From: Dechloromonas sp.
GTDB taxonomy: Bacteria; Pseudomonadota; Gammaproteobacteria; Burkholderiales; Rhodocyclaceae
Direction: 5' to 3'
DNA length: 47,671 bases
Assembly (NCBI GenBank): GCA_028689015.1
Contig: JAQTXC010000020.1
Location: 1 to 47,671 of the forward strand
Made by a program: the position numbers and the translations under genes. Positions 32,263 through 40,833 of this stretch are shown one piece after another; position 1 is the stretch's first letter, and every line of letters starts with the position of its first letter. The notes under the pieces were generated by a model, which was not told where the DNA came from, searched no databases, and worked only from the letters and a program-made list of their open reading frames with translations.

Positions 32263-34011
32263 TTATTTTTCCAGCACGTAGGTTCCTGGCGCATCCGCCA
32301 GCGGGGGAAATTTGCGGTTGCTGGCCGGATAGGGCGCCACTTGATCGCCGGTTCGCTCACCCAGCCACTGCGTCCAGTCCTCCCACCAACTGCCTGACAC
32401 TTTGTCGGCGCTGCCCTGCCAGCTTTCCCAATGCGCATTGCGCGCCACATCAGACACCCAATAGGCCCGCCGCGCCGGTTTAACGGGGGGATTAACGATA
32501 CCGAGGATATGGCCCGACGTCGACAGGACAAAACGCACTGGCGCCTCGACATTGACGAAACGGCGGATACGGAAACACTGCTTCCATGGCGCGATATGGT
32601 CATCTTCGGCCGTCACGGCATAGAGCGGCTGCACCACGCGGTCAAGATCGATCGGTTCGCCGGCAATGGTCAGATGATCACGTTTGATCAGATTGTTGTG
32701 CAGGTACATCTCGTGCAGGTAAAAGGAATGCATGGCCTGCGGCATGCGCGTCGTGTCCATGTTCCAGAACAGCACGTCAAAGGGTGGCAAGGGCTCGCCG
32801 AGCAGGTAGCTGCTGACCCAGTAATTCCAGACCAGGCTGTTCGAACGCAGCATGCGGAACGAGGTAGCCATCTCGCTACCGTCCAGATAGCCTTTCTTGG
32901 CCATCGATTCATCTATGGCGTTGATACAGGCTTCGTCGATGAAGACATCGATATCACCCGGATGTGAAAAATCGTTCAGGGTCGTAAACAAGGTCCAGTG
33001 GGCCACCGGTACCTGGTCGACGCCAAAGCGCTTGTTGGCCCAGGCCATGTAGGTGGACACCAGCGTCCCGCCGATGCAATACCCCGCCAAATGGACCTTG
33101 GGTTGCTGACAGAATTCGCCGGCCACCCGCACCACCTCGTTCACCCCTTCCAGCAAGTAATCGTCGAAGCGCACGCCGCTCATCGCGGCGTCGGGATTTT
33201 TCCAACTGGTGATGAACACCGAAAAGCCCTGATCGGTCAGATACTTGACCATGCTCTTCTTGGGATTGAGATCGAGGATGTAAAACTTGTTGATCCAGGG
33301 CGTGACGATGACGATGGGCATCGCCCGGACCTTGTCGGTGGTCGGTGCGTAATGAATCAACTCCACCAGACGATTGCGAAATACCACCTTACCCGGTGTG
33401 CTGGCCAGATCCTGGCCGACCTTGAAGGCATCAGGCTCGACCATCAGGATGTTTTTGGCTTTGACGTCGCGCTGAAAATTCTGCCAGCCGCGCTTGAGGC
33501 TCTCGCCATTGCTTTCCACGGCCCGCTGCATGGCCGCCGGATTGAGCCAGAAGTAATTGGTTGGCGCCACCATGTTCAACCACTTTCGCAACCAGAAGGC
33601 TGCACGCCGCCGCTCCTTGTCGGACAGCCCTGGCGTCTCGAAATACATATCCTGCAAACGGTGCGTGAAGGCGAGATACCACTCCTTGATGATGTCCCAC
33701 GAGGCCGATTCAGTCCAGATCGGGTCGGCAAAGCGGCTGTCATCCGCATTGGGCGCAATCACATCATCCGACGGCATGCCCAACGCCCGCCGCGTGACGT
33801 GCGTCTGCAAGGCCAGCAGATCTCCGGACAAGGCGTTCACAGCCCGGAAATATTCCTGCGGATGCATCAGCCAAGCCATCTGGGCATTCAGCAAGGAGGT
33901 CGTCACACCAAATGGGTCGATCGCCTTGCTCACCGCCTGACTGACCGTCTCGAACGGTGCCAGACCATCAAAGTCGATACGTTTGTCATGCTTGACATGG
34001 GCTTCGCTCAT
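32263..34011 (-). CDS. phaC: Polyhydroxyalkanoate synthase, class I
   Basis: PhaC joins (R)-3-hydroxyacyl-CoA units into storage polyester on granule surfaces. The 582-residue protein has the class I length, the lipase-like box GYCIGG with the catalytic Cys near 310, the Asp in TAEDDHIAPW near 470 and His in STSGHILG near 500. The conserved TPWINKFYILDLNPKKS segment is also clear. The ATG at 34011 follows AAGGA. It leads an unusual operon with the chemoreceptor-like and ODP-like genes, not phaA or phaB, so it may be a second synthase used when oxygen is limiting. I see no clear promoter in 34012-34187. Confidence 0.95.
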   Translation of the reverse strand: MSEAHVKHDKRIDFDGLAPFETVSQAVSKAIDPFGVTTSLLNAQMAWLMHPQEYFRAVNALSGDLLALQTHVTRRALGMPSDDVIAPNADDSRFADPIWTESASWDIIKEWYLAFTHRLQDMYFETPGLSDKERRRAAFWLRKWLNMVAPTNYFWLNPAAMQRAVESNGESLKRGWQNFQRDVKAKNILMVEPDAFKVGQDLASTPGKVVFRNRLVELIHYAPTTDKVRAMPIVIVTPWINKFYILDLNPKKSMVKYLTDQGFSVFITSWKNPDAAMSGVRFDDYLLEGVNEVVRVAGEFCQQPKVHLAGYCIGGTLVSTYMAWANKRFGVDQVPVAHWTLFTTLNDFSHPGDIDVFIDEACINAIDESMAKKGYLDGSEMATSFRMLRSNSLVWNYWVSSYLLGEPLPPFDVLFWNMDTTRMPQAMHSFYLHEMYLHNNLIKRDHLTIAGEPIDLDRVVQPLYAVTAEDDHIAPWKQCFRIRRFVNVEAPVRFVLSTSGHILGIVNPPVKPARRAYWVSDVARNAHWESWQGSADKVSGSWWEDWTQWLGERTGDQVAPYPASNRKFPPLADAPGTYVLEK

Positions 34012-34187
34012 TGCAACCGTTCCTTCTTTAAAGATGGATTTTTTCTATCTTACCTTGGCCGACCCGCAACTGTCAGGGGAATACACCGGAGCGACCGATG
34101 CCGTGTTTTCATTCGCAGCAAGTTGGCGTAGCATGAAGTTCGAATCGCCGGAAAGCAACACCAGCTGTCCTTTTCAGGAGTTTTCAC

Positions 34188-34631
34188 ATGTTCAAGCACA
34201 TTCTTGTTCCTACCGATGGTTCGGAACTGTCCCGCTCCACCGCCCGCCGTGCCATCTCCTTTGCCAAGGAAGCCGGCGCCCAGGTCACCATTTTTTATGC
34301 CAAGCCGGAATACCCAATCGCCTATTTCGGCGAAGGGGCCTTGATCGACCCGACGACACCGGAAAAATTCGCTGAAATGGCCGACCAGCAAGCGGCCGAA
34401 TATCTGAGCGAAGTCGATGCCTGGTGCCAGGAGGCTGGTGTCCCGTGCAAAACCACCTCGGCAACCAGCGACATTCCCTACGAAGCGATCATCGCCGCCG
34501 CAGAAAGCTCCGGCTGCGATCTGATTTTCATGGCCTCTCACGGTCGACGCGGCATCAGCGGCTTTTTGCTCGGCAGCGAAACCAACAAAGTCCTGACCCA
34601 TTCCAAAGTCCCCGTGCTGGTTTATCGCTGA
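34188..34631 (+). CDS. Universal stress protein (UspA family)
   Basis: This 147-residue protein of the UspA fold starts MFKHILVPTDGSELS and ends with the ATP-binding pattern GRRGISGFLLGSETNKVL (G-2x-G-9x-G-S/T). Such ATP-binding members are induced by energy or oxygen limitation. The ATG at 34188 follows CAGGAG. It is divergent from phaC and its end overlaps the end of the hydrogenase protease gene by 10 bp. Confidence 0.93.
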   Translation: MFKHILVPTDGSELSRSTARRAISFAKEAGAQVTIFYAKPEYPIAYFGEGALIDPTTPEKFAEMADQQAAEYLSEVDAWCQEAGVPCKTTSATSDIPYEAIIAAAESSGCDLIFMASHGRRGISGFLLGSETNKVLTHSKVPVLVYR

Positions 34632-35110
34632 GCCTGCTGCCAGGCCTGCAGTTCAGGCTGGCGGCAGCGTTCAGCCAGAAAGTCCAGGGCCTGGTCAGCC
34701 GCCTGCGCGGCGCTCACGGTCAACGCTTCTCCCAAACCAAAATCCTCGCCGCGCACACACAGCACAAAGGCCGGCGGCGGCTGCCCCCCTTCGGTCTGGC
34801 AATAGACCTGCAATACCGCCTCGGGCGACAGGGCGTGGGTGGTGTGGGCGATGGCGGTCGACGGGGCAATCTGGCGAAAAATGAACGGGGCCGGGGTGTT
34901 CTGCCCAGCATCGATGAATACCACCAGCTGTCGGCCGACCAGATCAAGCGCATGTTCAATCTGCAGCTGAAAATCCTCAATCAACTCGAAGCCGGCCGTC
35001 AGCCCGGCATTTTCCAGCCATTCTGCCAGTCGACCGCACAACAGCGGCCCCAGTGCATCGTCCCCCCGACTCGGGTTGCCAATGGCCAGGATGAGCACCG
35101 CGGCGCTCAT
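34622..35110 (-). CDS. hoxW: Hydrogenase maturation protease
   Basis: This endopeptidase cuts the C-terminal peptide off the nickel-loaded large subunit. The 162-residue product begins AAVLILAIGNPSRGDDALGP, the family motif with the nickel-binding acidic residue, and holds FIDAGQ and a conserved TTHALSPEAVLQVY region. The ATG at 35110 overlaps the hoxH stop (ATGA), so it belongs to the hox operon. A longer frame to 35197 lies within hoxH. Its target is presumably HoxH, encoded just upstream. Confidence 0.9.
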   Translation of the reverse strand: MSAAVLILAIGNPSRGDDALGPLLCGRLAEWLENAGLTAGFELIEDFQLQIEHALDLVGRQLVVFIDAGQNTPAPFIFRQIAPSTAIAHTTHALSPEAVLQVYCQTEGGQPPPAFVLCVRGEDFGLGEALTVSAAQAADQALDFLAERCRQPELQAWQQAQR

Positions 35111-36570
35111 GAGCGACTTAAGGCGTGCACAGGCTGCCCGGCAGCATCCAGCAATTCGACCGTCAGCGGCATCTGGCCCAGCGCATGGGTGGCACACGAT
35201 AAACAGGGATCGAAGGCGCGAATCGCCACCTCGATGTGATTGAGCAAACCTTCGGTGATTTCCCGACCGTGCAGGTAACGCCGGGCAACGTGGCGAATCG
35301 CCTCGTTCATCGCCTGATTGTTGTTGGTGGTCGATACGATCAGGTTGGCCATCGTCACCATGTCGTTTTCATCAACCTGATAATGATGGAACAGCGTACC
35401 GCGTGGCGCCTCGATCACGCCGACGCCTTCCATCTGGCGCGCCCCTGTGACCATACGGTCATCCAGCAACAGATCATCGTCGTGCAGCAATTCCTTGATG
35501 ACCTCGGCGGCATGCAACATTTCGATCATTCGCGTCCAGTGATAGGCGAGCGGCGCATGCATCGGCGAACCACCGGCGTAATCGACGAAGTCACGACGCT
35601 CATGCTCGGCGAACGGGGTCGATATCTGGTCACAGTTCTGCACTCGTGCCAGCGGGCCGACCTTGTACCAGCCATGCTCCTTCCCCAGGGCCTTGAAAAA
35701 CGGGAATTTCATGTAACTCCATGGCCGCACCTCTTCTTCAATCACCTGCTGGTATTTCTGGTCATCGAGCTTGTCGAAAATCAGCGCACCGTTATCGTCG
35801 CGCGCCCGCAGGGTGCCGTTGTAGAAATCTAGATCGCCACCATGCCCCACCAGCGACATGAAGTTGGAACGAAAAATACCGAAGCTGTTGTAGAGGCCAG
35901 GGTCCTGCGTATGAACCTTTTGGATCAAGTGCACCGCTTCGCGCGACCACTGCACGATCTGATAAATATCCTTGAGCAGTTCATCGCGCTCGGCCACCGT
36001 CAGCGACTTGTTAACCCCTCCCGGCACAGCGCCAGTGCCATGCACCCGCTTTCCTGCCGTGACGCGAATCACCTCCTGGCCAAACTTGCGCAGCAAGACG
36101 CCACGCCGCGCCGTTTCCGGATGGGCTTGCGCCACCCCGACAATGTTGCGCTGGGTGACATCGCTATCGAAACCAAACAACAGATCGGGCGAACAGAGGT
36201 GGAAAAAATGCAGGGCGTGCGATTGCAGCATCTGGCCGTAATGCATCAGGCGACGCAATTTTTCTGCGGTCGGCGTCAATTTTCTGGCACCGACGATGAT
36301 GTCCAGCGCCTTTGAAGCGGCCAGATGGTGCGATACCGGGCAAATGCCGCACAAACGCTGCACCATGACGGGCACTTCCCAATACGGCCGGCCCTGGATG
36401 AATTTCTCAAAGCCGCGAAACTCGACAATATGCAGGCGCACCTGATGCACCTTGTTTTGCTCGTCAAGCAGGAGTGTCACCTTGCCATGCCCCTCGACCC
36501 GCGACACCGGGTCAATGGCCACACGGCGCAGCTTTTCCGGATTTTGGGCGGTTTCCAGTTGGTAGGTCAT
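35107..36570 (-). CDS. hoxH: NAD-reducing hydrogenase large subunit HoxH
   Basis: HoxH carries the [NiFe] site that splits or makes H2. The 487-residue protein has both nickel-binding motifs: RLCGICPVSHH near residues 70-80 and DPCLSCATHA near 453-462. A C-terminal tail of about 25 residues follows and would be removed by HoxW. The N-terminal region RRVAIDPVSRVEGHGKV is typical. The ATG at 36570 is 12 nt after hoxY. The enzyme is cytoplasmic, coupled to NAD(H) through HoxFU. Confidence 0.95.
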   Translation of the reverse strand: MTYQLETAQNPEKLRRVAIDPVSRVEGHGKVTLLLDEQNKVHQVRLHIVEFRGFEKFIQGRPYWEVPVMVQRLCGICPVSHHLAASKALDIIVGARKLTPTAEKLRRLMHYGQMLQSHALHFFHLCSPDLLFGFDSDVTQRNIVGVAQAHPETARRGVLLRKFGQEVIRVTAGKRVHGTGAVPGGVNKSLTVAERDELLKDIYQIVQWSREAVHLIQKVHTQDPGLYNSFGIFRSNFMSLVGHGGDLDFYNGTLRARDDNGALIFDKLDDQKYQQVIEEEVRPWSYMKFPFFKALGKEHGWYKVGPLARVQNCDQISTPFAEHERRDFVDYAGGSPMHAPLAYHWTRMIEMLHAAEVIKELLHDDDLLLDDRMVTGARQMEGVGVIEAPRGTLFHHYQVDENDMVTMANLIVSTTNNNQAMNEAIRHVARRYLHGREITEGLLNHIEVAIRAFDPCLSCATHALGQMPLTVELLDAAGQPVHALSRS

Positions 36571-36582
36571 CGTGCCTCCCTC

Positions 36583-37131
36583 TCAGTCATAGTGCATCAG
36601 GCCGTGGCCCAGGGTGGGCTCCCGGCCAGCCAGCAGGTCAGTCAGCACCTTCCAGATCGCATCACCCGAGGGCGGGCAACCAGGAATGAAGTAGTCGATC
36701 TTCACCACTTCGTGAATCGGGTGCACCTGGTTGAGCGGCAGCGGCAACTCCGGATCGTTCGGAATCATGCCGTTATGCAGTCCCGGACTGGTGTGATAGA
36801 CCTCTTCCAGAATGGTGGTCAGCGGCAAATGGTTGCGCTGGGCCGGCAGGCCACCATTGATCGCACAGGCGCCGATGGCTATCAGAATCGTGCAATTAGC
36901 CCGGAATTCGCGTAGCACATGGACGTTTTCGGCATTGCACAAGCCCCCCTCGATCAGACCGATATCGGTCCCCGGCGACACCGTCTTGATATCGGTCAGC
37001 GGCGAACGATCAAATTCGATGTGTTCGAGCAGCGTAAACAAACGCTCGTCAATATCGAGAAAGGACATGTGGCAACCAAAACAACCCGCCAGCGAGGTGG
37101 TGGCGACGCGCAGCTTTCTTTTCTCCGTCAT
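36583..37131 (-). CDS. hoxY: NAD-reducing hydrogenase small subunit HoxY
   Basis: HoxY holds the proximal iron-sulfur cluster that takes electrons from HoxH. Cysteines are visible in TSLAGCFGCHMSFLDID, EGGLCNAENV, AIGACAINGG and FIPGCPPSGDAIW. The 182-residue length fits. It has no signal peptide, in line with a soluble enzyme. The ATG at 37131 follows GGAGGAGG and overlaps the hoxU stop. Confidence 0.95.
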   Translation of the reverse strand: MTEKRKLRVATTSLAGCFGCHMSFLDIDERLFTLLEHIEFDRSPLTDIKTVSPGTDIGLIEGGLCNAENVHVLREFRANCTILIAIGACAINGGLPAQRNHLPLTTILEEVYHTSPGLHNGMIPNDPELPLPLNQVHPIHEVVKIDYFIPGCPPSGDAIWKVLTDLLAGREPTLGHGLMHYD

Positions 37132-37844
37132 GACGCCTCCTCCTCTGCCCGCACCGTGGTCGCTGCACCTATCGCTACCTTGTCGTAGGGTCGTTCCCCA
37201 ATAGGCACGGCAAAGCCCTGTCGCTTGGGCAGAATGACACCGACCGGACAAACGGCTGCCGCCTTGTCAGTCGCGGCAAAATCGGTATCGGCCAGCCGAC
37301 CGCTGCGGGCATTGACGATCAAATGGGTCTTGATGCCACGACCGGACAGCGCAAAGACGTTCTTGCCATCGACATCGCGACTGGCCCGCACGCACAGCGA
37401 ACACAGGATGCAGCGATTGAAATCAAGCAAAAATTCGGGATGCGAGGCGTCGACCGCGCGATTAGGGAAAAAATGATCGTAATGTGGACTCATCATGCCC
37501 AGGTGGTAAGCCGTGGCCTGCAACTGGCAATGACCGCTCTTCTCGCACGATGGGCAAAAATGATTGCCTTCGACAAACAACATCTGGGTCAGCGCCCGCC
37601 GCTCGGCGTTGATCTCCTCGCAATTGCTCTCCACCTTCATGCCCAGCGCGGCGCGCATGGTGCAGGCGGCCGTCTGTCGGCCATTGACCTTCACAGTGCA
37701 CAATTTGCACGAACCATGCGGCTTGAATTCCGGGTGGTAACACAGGTGTGGAATATAAACCCCGGCCGTGGTCGCTGCTTGCAGGATGGTCTGGCCCTCG
37801 GCAAAAGAAATCGCCTGGCCGTCGAGTTCAAAAGTTGGGTTCAT
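37128..37844 (-). CDS. hoxU: NAD-reducing hydrogenase diaphorase subunit HoxU
   Basis: HoxU, related to the start of complex I NuoG, relays electrons between HoxF and HoxY. The 238-residue protein has an N-terminal [2Fe-2S] ferredoxin domain (CYHPEFKPHGSCKLCTV, AACT), a His-Cys cluster site (NHFCPSCEKSGHCQLQ) and a [4Fe-4S] motif (CILCSLCVRAS with CPVG later). The ATG overlaps the hoxF stop by 4 bp and its stop overlaps hoxY by 4 bp. Confidence 0.95.
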   Translation of the reverse strand: MNPTFELDGQAISFAEGQTILQAATTAGVYIPHLCYHPEFKPHGSCKLCTVKVNGRQTAACTMRAALGMKVESNCEEINAERRALTQMLFVEGNHFCPSCEKSGHCQLQATAYHLGMMSPHYDHFFPNRAVDASHPEFLLDFNRCILCSLCVRASRDVDGKNVFALSGRGIKTHLIVNARSGRLADTDFAATDKAAAVCPVGVILPKRQGFAVPIGERPYDKVAIGAATTVRAEEEAS

Positions 37845-39745
37845 ACAGCACCTCCCTGTTCGGACTGCAGGTGGGCGGCAGCATCGTCGCGGCCAGTCAT
37901 CTGGCGGGCTTGCGACAAAGCCTGATCAAGATCGAAGGCCGGGGTGAAATCGCGCTGCATCATGCGCGCCTCGTAGGCAGGCCGGAACTTGGCGATGGTA
38001 TCGAGCACCGGATTGCAGGCCGTGTGGCCCAGCCCGCAGTGACTCATCGACTGCAGCAACTGATTGAGTTTTTCAATCTCGGCAAAATCGTAGGGCGACC
38101 CGCACCCCCGGGCCAGCTTGTCCATCAGATTTTTGAGCAATGACGTTCCAACCCGGCAGGGCGTACAAAAACCGCAGCTTTCATGCTGGAAGAAATGGAC
38201 GTAATTACGCGCCACTTCGAACATGTCACGCGTCGAATCAAAAATGGTGAAGGCACCAGCCGTCGGAATATCCTCGAAGGCGATAACGCGGTCAAACTCA
38301 TTCGGTGCCACACAGATGCCGGAGGGACCGCTGACCTGGACGGCCTGCACCTTGGTCGCACCACACGCATCAAGTACCTGGCGAATGCTGACCCCGAACG
38401 GATATTCGTAAATCCCTGGCCGCGCGCAATCGCCCGCCACCGACAACAACTTGCTGCCCGCCGAATGGCGGGTACCGATGGCGGCATACCAGTCGCCCCC
38501 ATGCAGCGCAATCAGGGCCGCAGCGGCAAAGGTTTCGACGTTATTAACGATGGTCGGCTGGTCAAGATAACCATTGGTGACCGGAAAAGGCGGCCGATTG
38601 CGCGGTGTACCGCGTTTGCCTTCCAGCGATTCGATCAAAGCCGACTCTTCACCGCAGACATAGGCACCGGCGCCAAGATGAATCTCGATATCGAAATCGG
38701 CACCTGGGATGCCGAGAATATCCCGGCCGAGCAGTTTGTCCTGCCGGCGACGGGCCAGGACTGTCTCCAGTTGAGGCCGCAGATAGGCATATTCGCCACG
38801 CAAATAGACAAACCCGCGGGTCGCCCCAACCGCGTAAGCGGCCACCGTCATGCCCTCGAAAACCAGATCAGCCTGGCGAGTCAGCAGGACGCGATCCTTG
38901 AACGTGCCCGGCTCACCCTCGTCGGCATTGCAGACGACGATACGTTGTTGCCCGGCGGGCAAGGGCGCATTGCGGCAGGCCTCCCATTTCAGGCCGGTGG
39001 TAAAGCCGGCGCCACCGCGACCCCGCAGGTTGGCCCGCTTGATTTCATCGAGCATCGCGGCCGGGCCGCCGAGACCGGCTGGCAAGCCCTCGCGCCAGGA
39101 ACGCGTGTTGGATGCCATCATCCCCTCACCAGCCGCATGCGCCCGCTGGCGAGCGGCCTGCAACGCCGCACCCGGTTGAAAATCGGCAGCGAGCAGAATG
39201 TCAGCCCGCTGCACATTGTCATCGATGATGAAAAATTCGTCAGGCCAGGCGTCGACCGCGACCTCGCTACGGACCAGTTCGGCAATCTGGTCAATGCGTT
39301 CTGCGGTCAACCGGCCCATCGCCCGATTATTCACCAGCAGCGCCGGGCCCTGGTCGCACAAACCGGTGCAGGAGGTTGTATCAATGCTGACCAGACCCTC
39401 CTCCGAAGTCTTGCCTTGCTCGACCCACAAGCTGTTGCACAGACGCGCCATCAAGGCTGTGCTACCCAGCATGCGGTCGGTGATGTTGTCAGAAAACAGG
39501 ATGCGATACCGCCCGCGCGGCTGCAGGGAAAGAAAGGAATAAAAACCGGCCACCCCTTCGATTTTGGTCCGCGGCACCGCCAACTCGGCAGACAAGACGT
39601 CGACAGCGACCGGTGAAATCCAGCCAGCCAACGACTGAATATCGCGCAAAATCTGCAGCATACGGCTGGCGTCACCCCCATGCTGCGCCACGATCCCGGC
39701 GACCAAAGGCCGCAGCGCGGCTTCTGACGGTTCCAGACAGTGCAT
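37841..39745 (-). CDS. hoxF: NAD-reducing hydrogenase diaphorase subunit HoxF (NuoE-NuoF fusion)
   Basis: HoxF oxidises NADH or reduces NAD. The 634-residue protein starts with a NuoE-like domain (about 1-160; VAGFYSFLSLQPRGRYRI, cluster cysteines in TTSCTGLCDQGPA), so a separate hoxE is not needed. The NuoF-like part has the NAD site RGRGGAGFTTGLKWE, the FMN site CGEESALIESLEGKRG and a [4Fe-4S] motif CGFCTPCRVG with a later Cys in HTACNPVLD. The ATG at 39745 follows AGGAG; the upstream start at 39787 lacks one. First gene of hoxF-U-Y-H-W. No hyp maturation genes are in the window. Confidence 0.95.
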   Translation of the reverse strand: MHCLEPSEAALRPLVAGIVAQHGGDASRMLQILRDIQSLAGWISPVAVDVLSAELAVPRTKIEGVAGFYSFLSLQPRGRYRILFSDNITDRMLGSTALMARLCNSLWVEQGKTSEEGLVSIDTTSCTGLCDQGPALLVNNRAMGRLTAERIDQIAELVRSEVAVDAWPDEFFIIDDNVQRADILLAADFQPGAALQAARQRAHAAGEGMMASNTRSWREGLPAGLGGPAAMLDEIKRANLRGRGGAGFTTGLKWEACRNAPLPAGQQRIVVCNADEGEPGTFKDRVLLTRQADLVFEGMTVAAYAVGATRGFVYLRGEYAYLRPQLETVLARRRQDKLLGRDILGIPGADFDIEIHLGAGAYVCGEESALIESLEGKRGTPRNRPPFPVTNGYLDQPTIVNNVETFAAAALIALHGGDWYAAIGTRHSAGSKLLSVAGDCARPGIYEYPFGVSIRQVLDACGATKVQAVQVSGPSGICVAPNEFDRVIAFEDIPTAGAFTIFDSTRDMFEVARNYVHFFQHESCGFCTPCRVGTSLLKNLMDKLARGCGSPYDFAEIEKLNQLLQSMSHCGLGHTACNPVLDTIAKFRPAYEARMMQRDFTPAFDLDQALSQARQMTGRDDAAAHLQSEQGGAV

Positions 39746-39829
39746 TCCAGGCTCCTGTTTTGGCAATGACAGTTCAAAGCCTAGCACTATTGAATGTTAC
39801 TTTTTTGTGCAGGATCAATTGCCGACGAT

Positions 39830-39843
39830 TTGACCCCTGTCAA
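39830..39843. promoter_or_regulatory. FNR/ANR-type box between hoxF and fabI
   Basis: TTGACCCCTGTCAA is a perfect dyad of the form TTGAC-N4-GTCAA, close to the FNR consensus. Its centre is 91 bp from the hoxF ATG and would place a hoxF start near 39795. It also lies 126 bp before fabI. Confidence 0.65.
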
Positions 39844-39879
39844 CAAAGCGCAATGCTGCTGTGCAACAATCAGCACTGC

Positions 39880-39892
39880 TTGACCCCATCAA
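39880..39892. promoter_or_regulatory. FNR-like half-spaced site, fabI side
   Basis: TTGACCCCATCAA repeats the first eight bases of the box at 39830 but has only 5 nt between TTGA and TCAA, where FNR-family sites have 6. It is closer to fabI (77 bp from the ATG). It may be a weak or altered second site. Confidence 0.35.
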
Positions 39893-39968
39893 ATAACAGC
39901 CCGTGACGGGCGCGGCTAGTGACTGGCAACTACAGGCACAGGCCGCCATATTTACAAGGATGAATCGC

Positions 39969-40757
39969 ATGACTACCTCCAACGAAAACGCATTACTCCC
40001 GCTCGCTGGCAAAAAAGGCCTGGTCACTGGCATCGCCAACGACAAATCGATCGCTTTTGCCGTCGCCAAGGCCATTCGCGCCCTAGGCGGTGAAATCGCC
40101 ATCACCTACCAGAACGACAAGACCGCCAAATATACCCAGCCGTTGGCCGAGGCACTGGAAGCCAAGCTTTTTCTGAAGCTCGATGTTGCCGAAGAAGGTA
40201 GTCTGGAAAACGTCATCGCCCAGTGCGGTGAAACTTTCGGCGAGATCGATTTCGCCATCCATTCGATGGCCTTCTGCAATGCCGACGACCTGCACGGCCG
40301 CGTCATCGACGCCACCGAAGCCGGTTTCGATTCGGCGATGAATGTTTCCTGCCACAGCTTCCTGCGCATGGCCAAGGCCCTGGAGCCGCTGATGGCGCAC
40401 GGCGGTTCGCTGATCACCATGTCCTACCTCGGTGCCGAGCGTGTCGTCCGCAACTACGGCGTCATGGGCATCATCAAGGCCGCGCTGGAATCGGCGGTCC
40501 GTTACATGGCTTATGACCTCGGCCCCAAAGGAATCCGCGTTTTTGCGGTCTCCCCCGGCCCGATCATGACTCGCGCCGCCTCAGGCATTGCCAACTTCAA
40601 CAACCTGCTGGAAGCTGATGCCGTCAAGGCGCCGCTGGGCCGGACGGTAACCATTGAGGAAGTGGGTGCATTGACCGCCTTCCTGTGCACCTCGGGCTCG
40701 TCTGGCATGACCGGCCAGACCGTCTACGTCGACGCCGGCGCCCACATCGTCGCCTGA
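39969..40757 (+). CDS. fabI: Enoyl-[acyl-carrier-protein] reductase (NADH), FabI
   Basis: FabI carries out the last reduction in each cycle of fatty acid synthesis with NADH. The 262-residue short-chain dehydrogenase has the nucleotide site GLVTGIANDKSIAFAVAKAI and the catalytic pattern SYLGAERVVRNYGVMGIIK, with Tyr, Tyr and Lys at FabI spacing. The ATG at 39969 lies 9 nt after AAGGA; the ATG at 39960 is too close to it. It is divergent from the hox operon and precedes the kinase-like/Pta/AckA group. It may be a second FabI used as an NADH outlet under low oxygen. Confidence 0.93.
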   Translation: MTTSNENALLPLAGKKGLVTGIANDKSIAFAVAKAIRALGGEIAITYQNDKTAKYTQPLAEALEAKLFLKLDVAEEGSLENVIAQCGETFGEIDFAIHSMAFCNADDLHGRVIDATEAGFDSAMNVSCHSFLRMAKALEPLMAHGGSLITMSYLGAERVVRNYGVMGIIKAALESAVRYMAYDLGPKGIRVFAVSPGPIMTRAASGIANFNNLLEADAVKAPLGRTVTIEEVGALTAFLCTSGSSGMTGQTVYVDAGAHIVA

Positions 40758-40770
40758 CCAGTACGCAGCG

Positions 40771-40793
40771 GGACGGGCCAGGATGGCCGTCCT
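40771..40793 (+). terminator. Weak hairpin after fabI
   Basis: GGACGGGCC and GGCCGTCC can pair with one bulged G around a 5-6 nt loop in the 76-bp gap between fabI and the kinase-like gene. No T run follows, so termination would be partial at best. Confidence 0.3.
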
Positions 40794-40833
40794 GCGGTAT
40801 GCTGGCTGCTTGATGACACGCGACGGAGGGACT

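Noticed and set aside
38183-39616. Plus-strand open frame of 477 codons
   Set aside because: It is antisense to hoxF, whose motifs are complete on the other strand.
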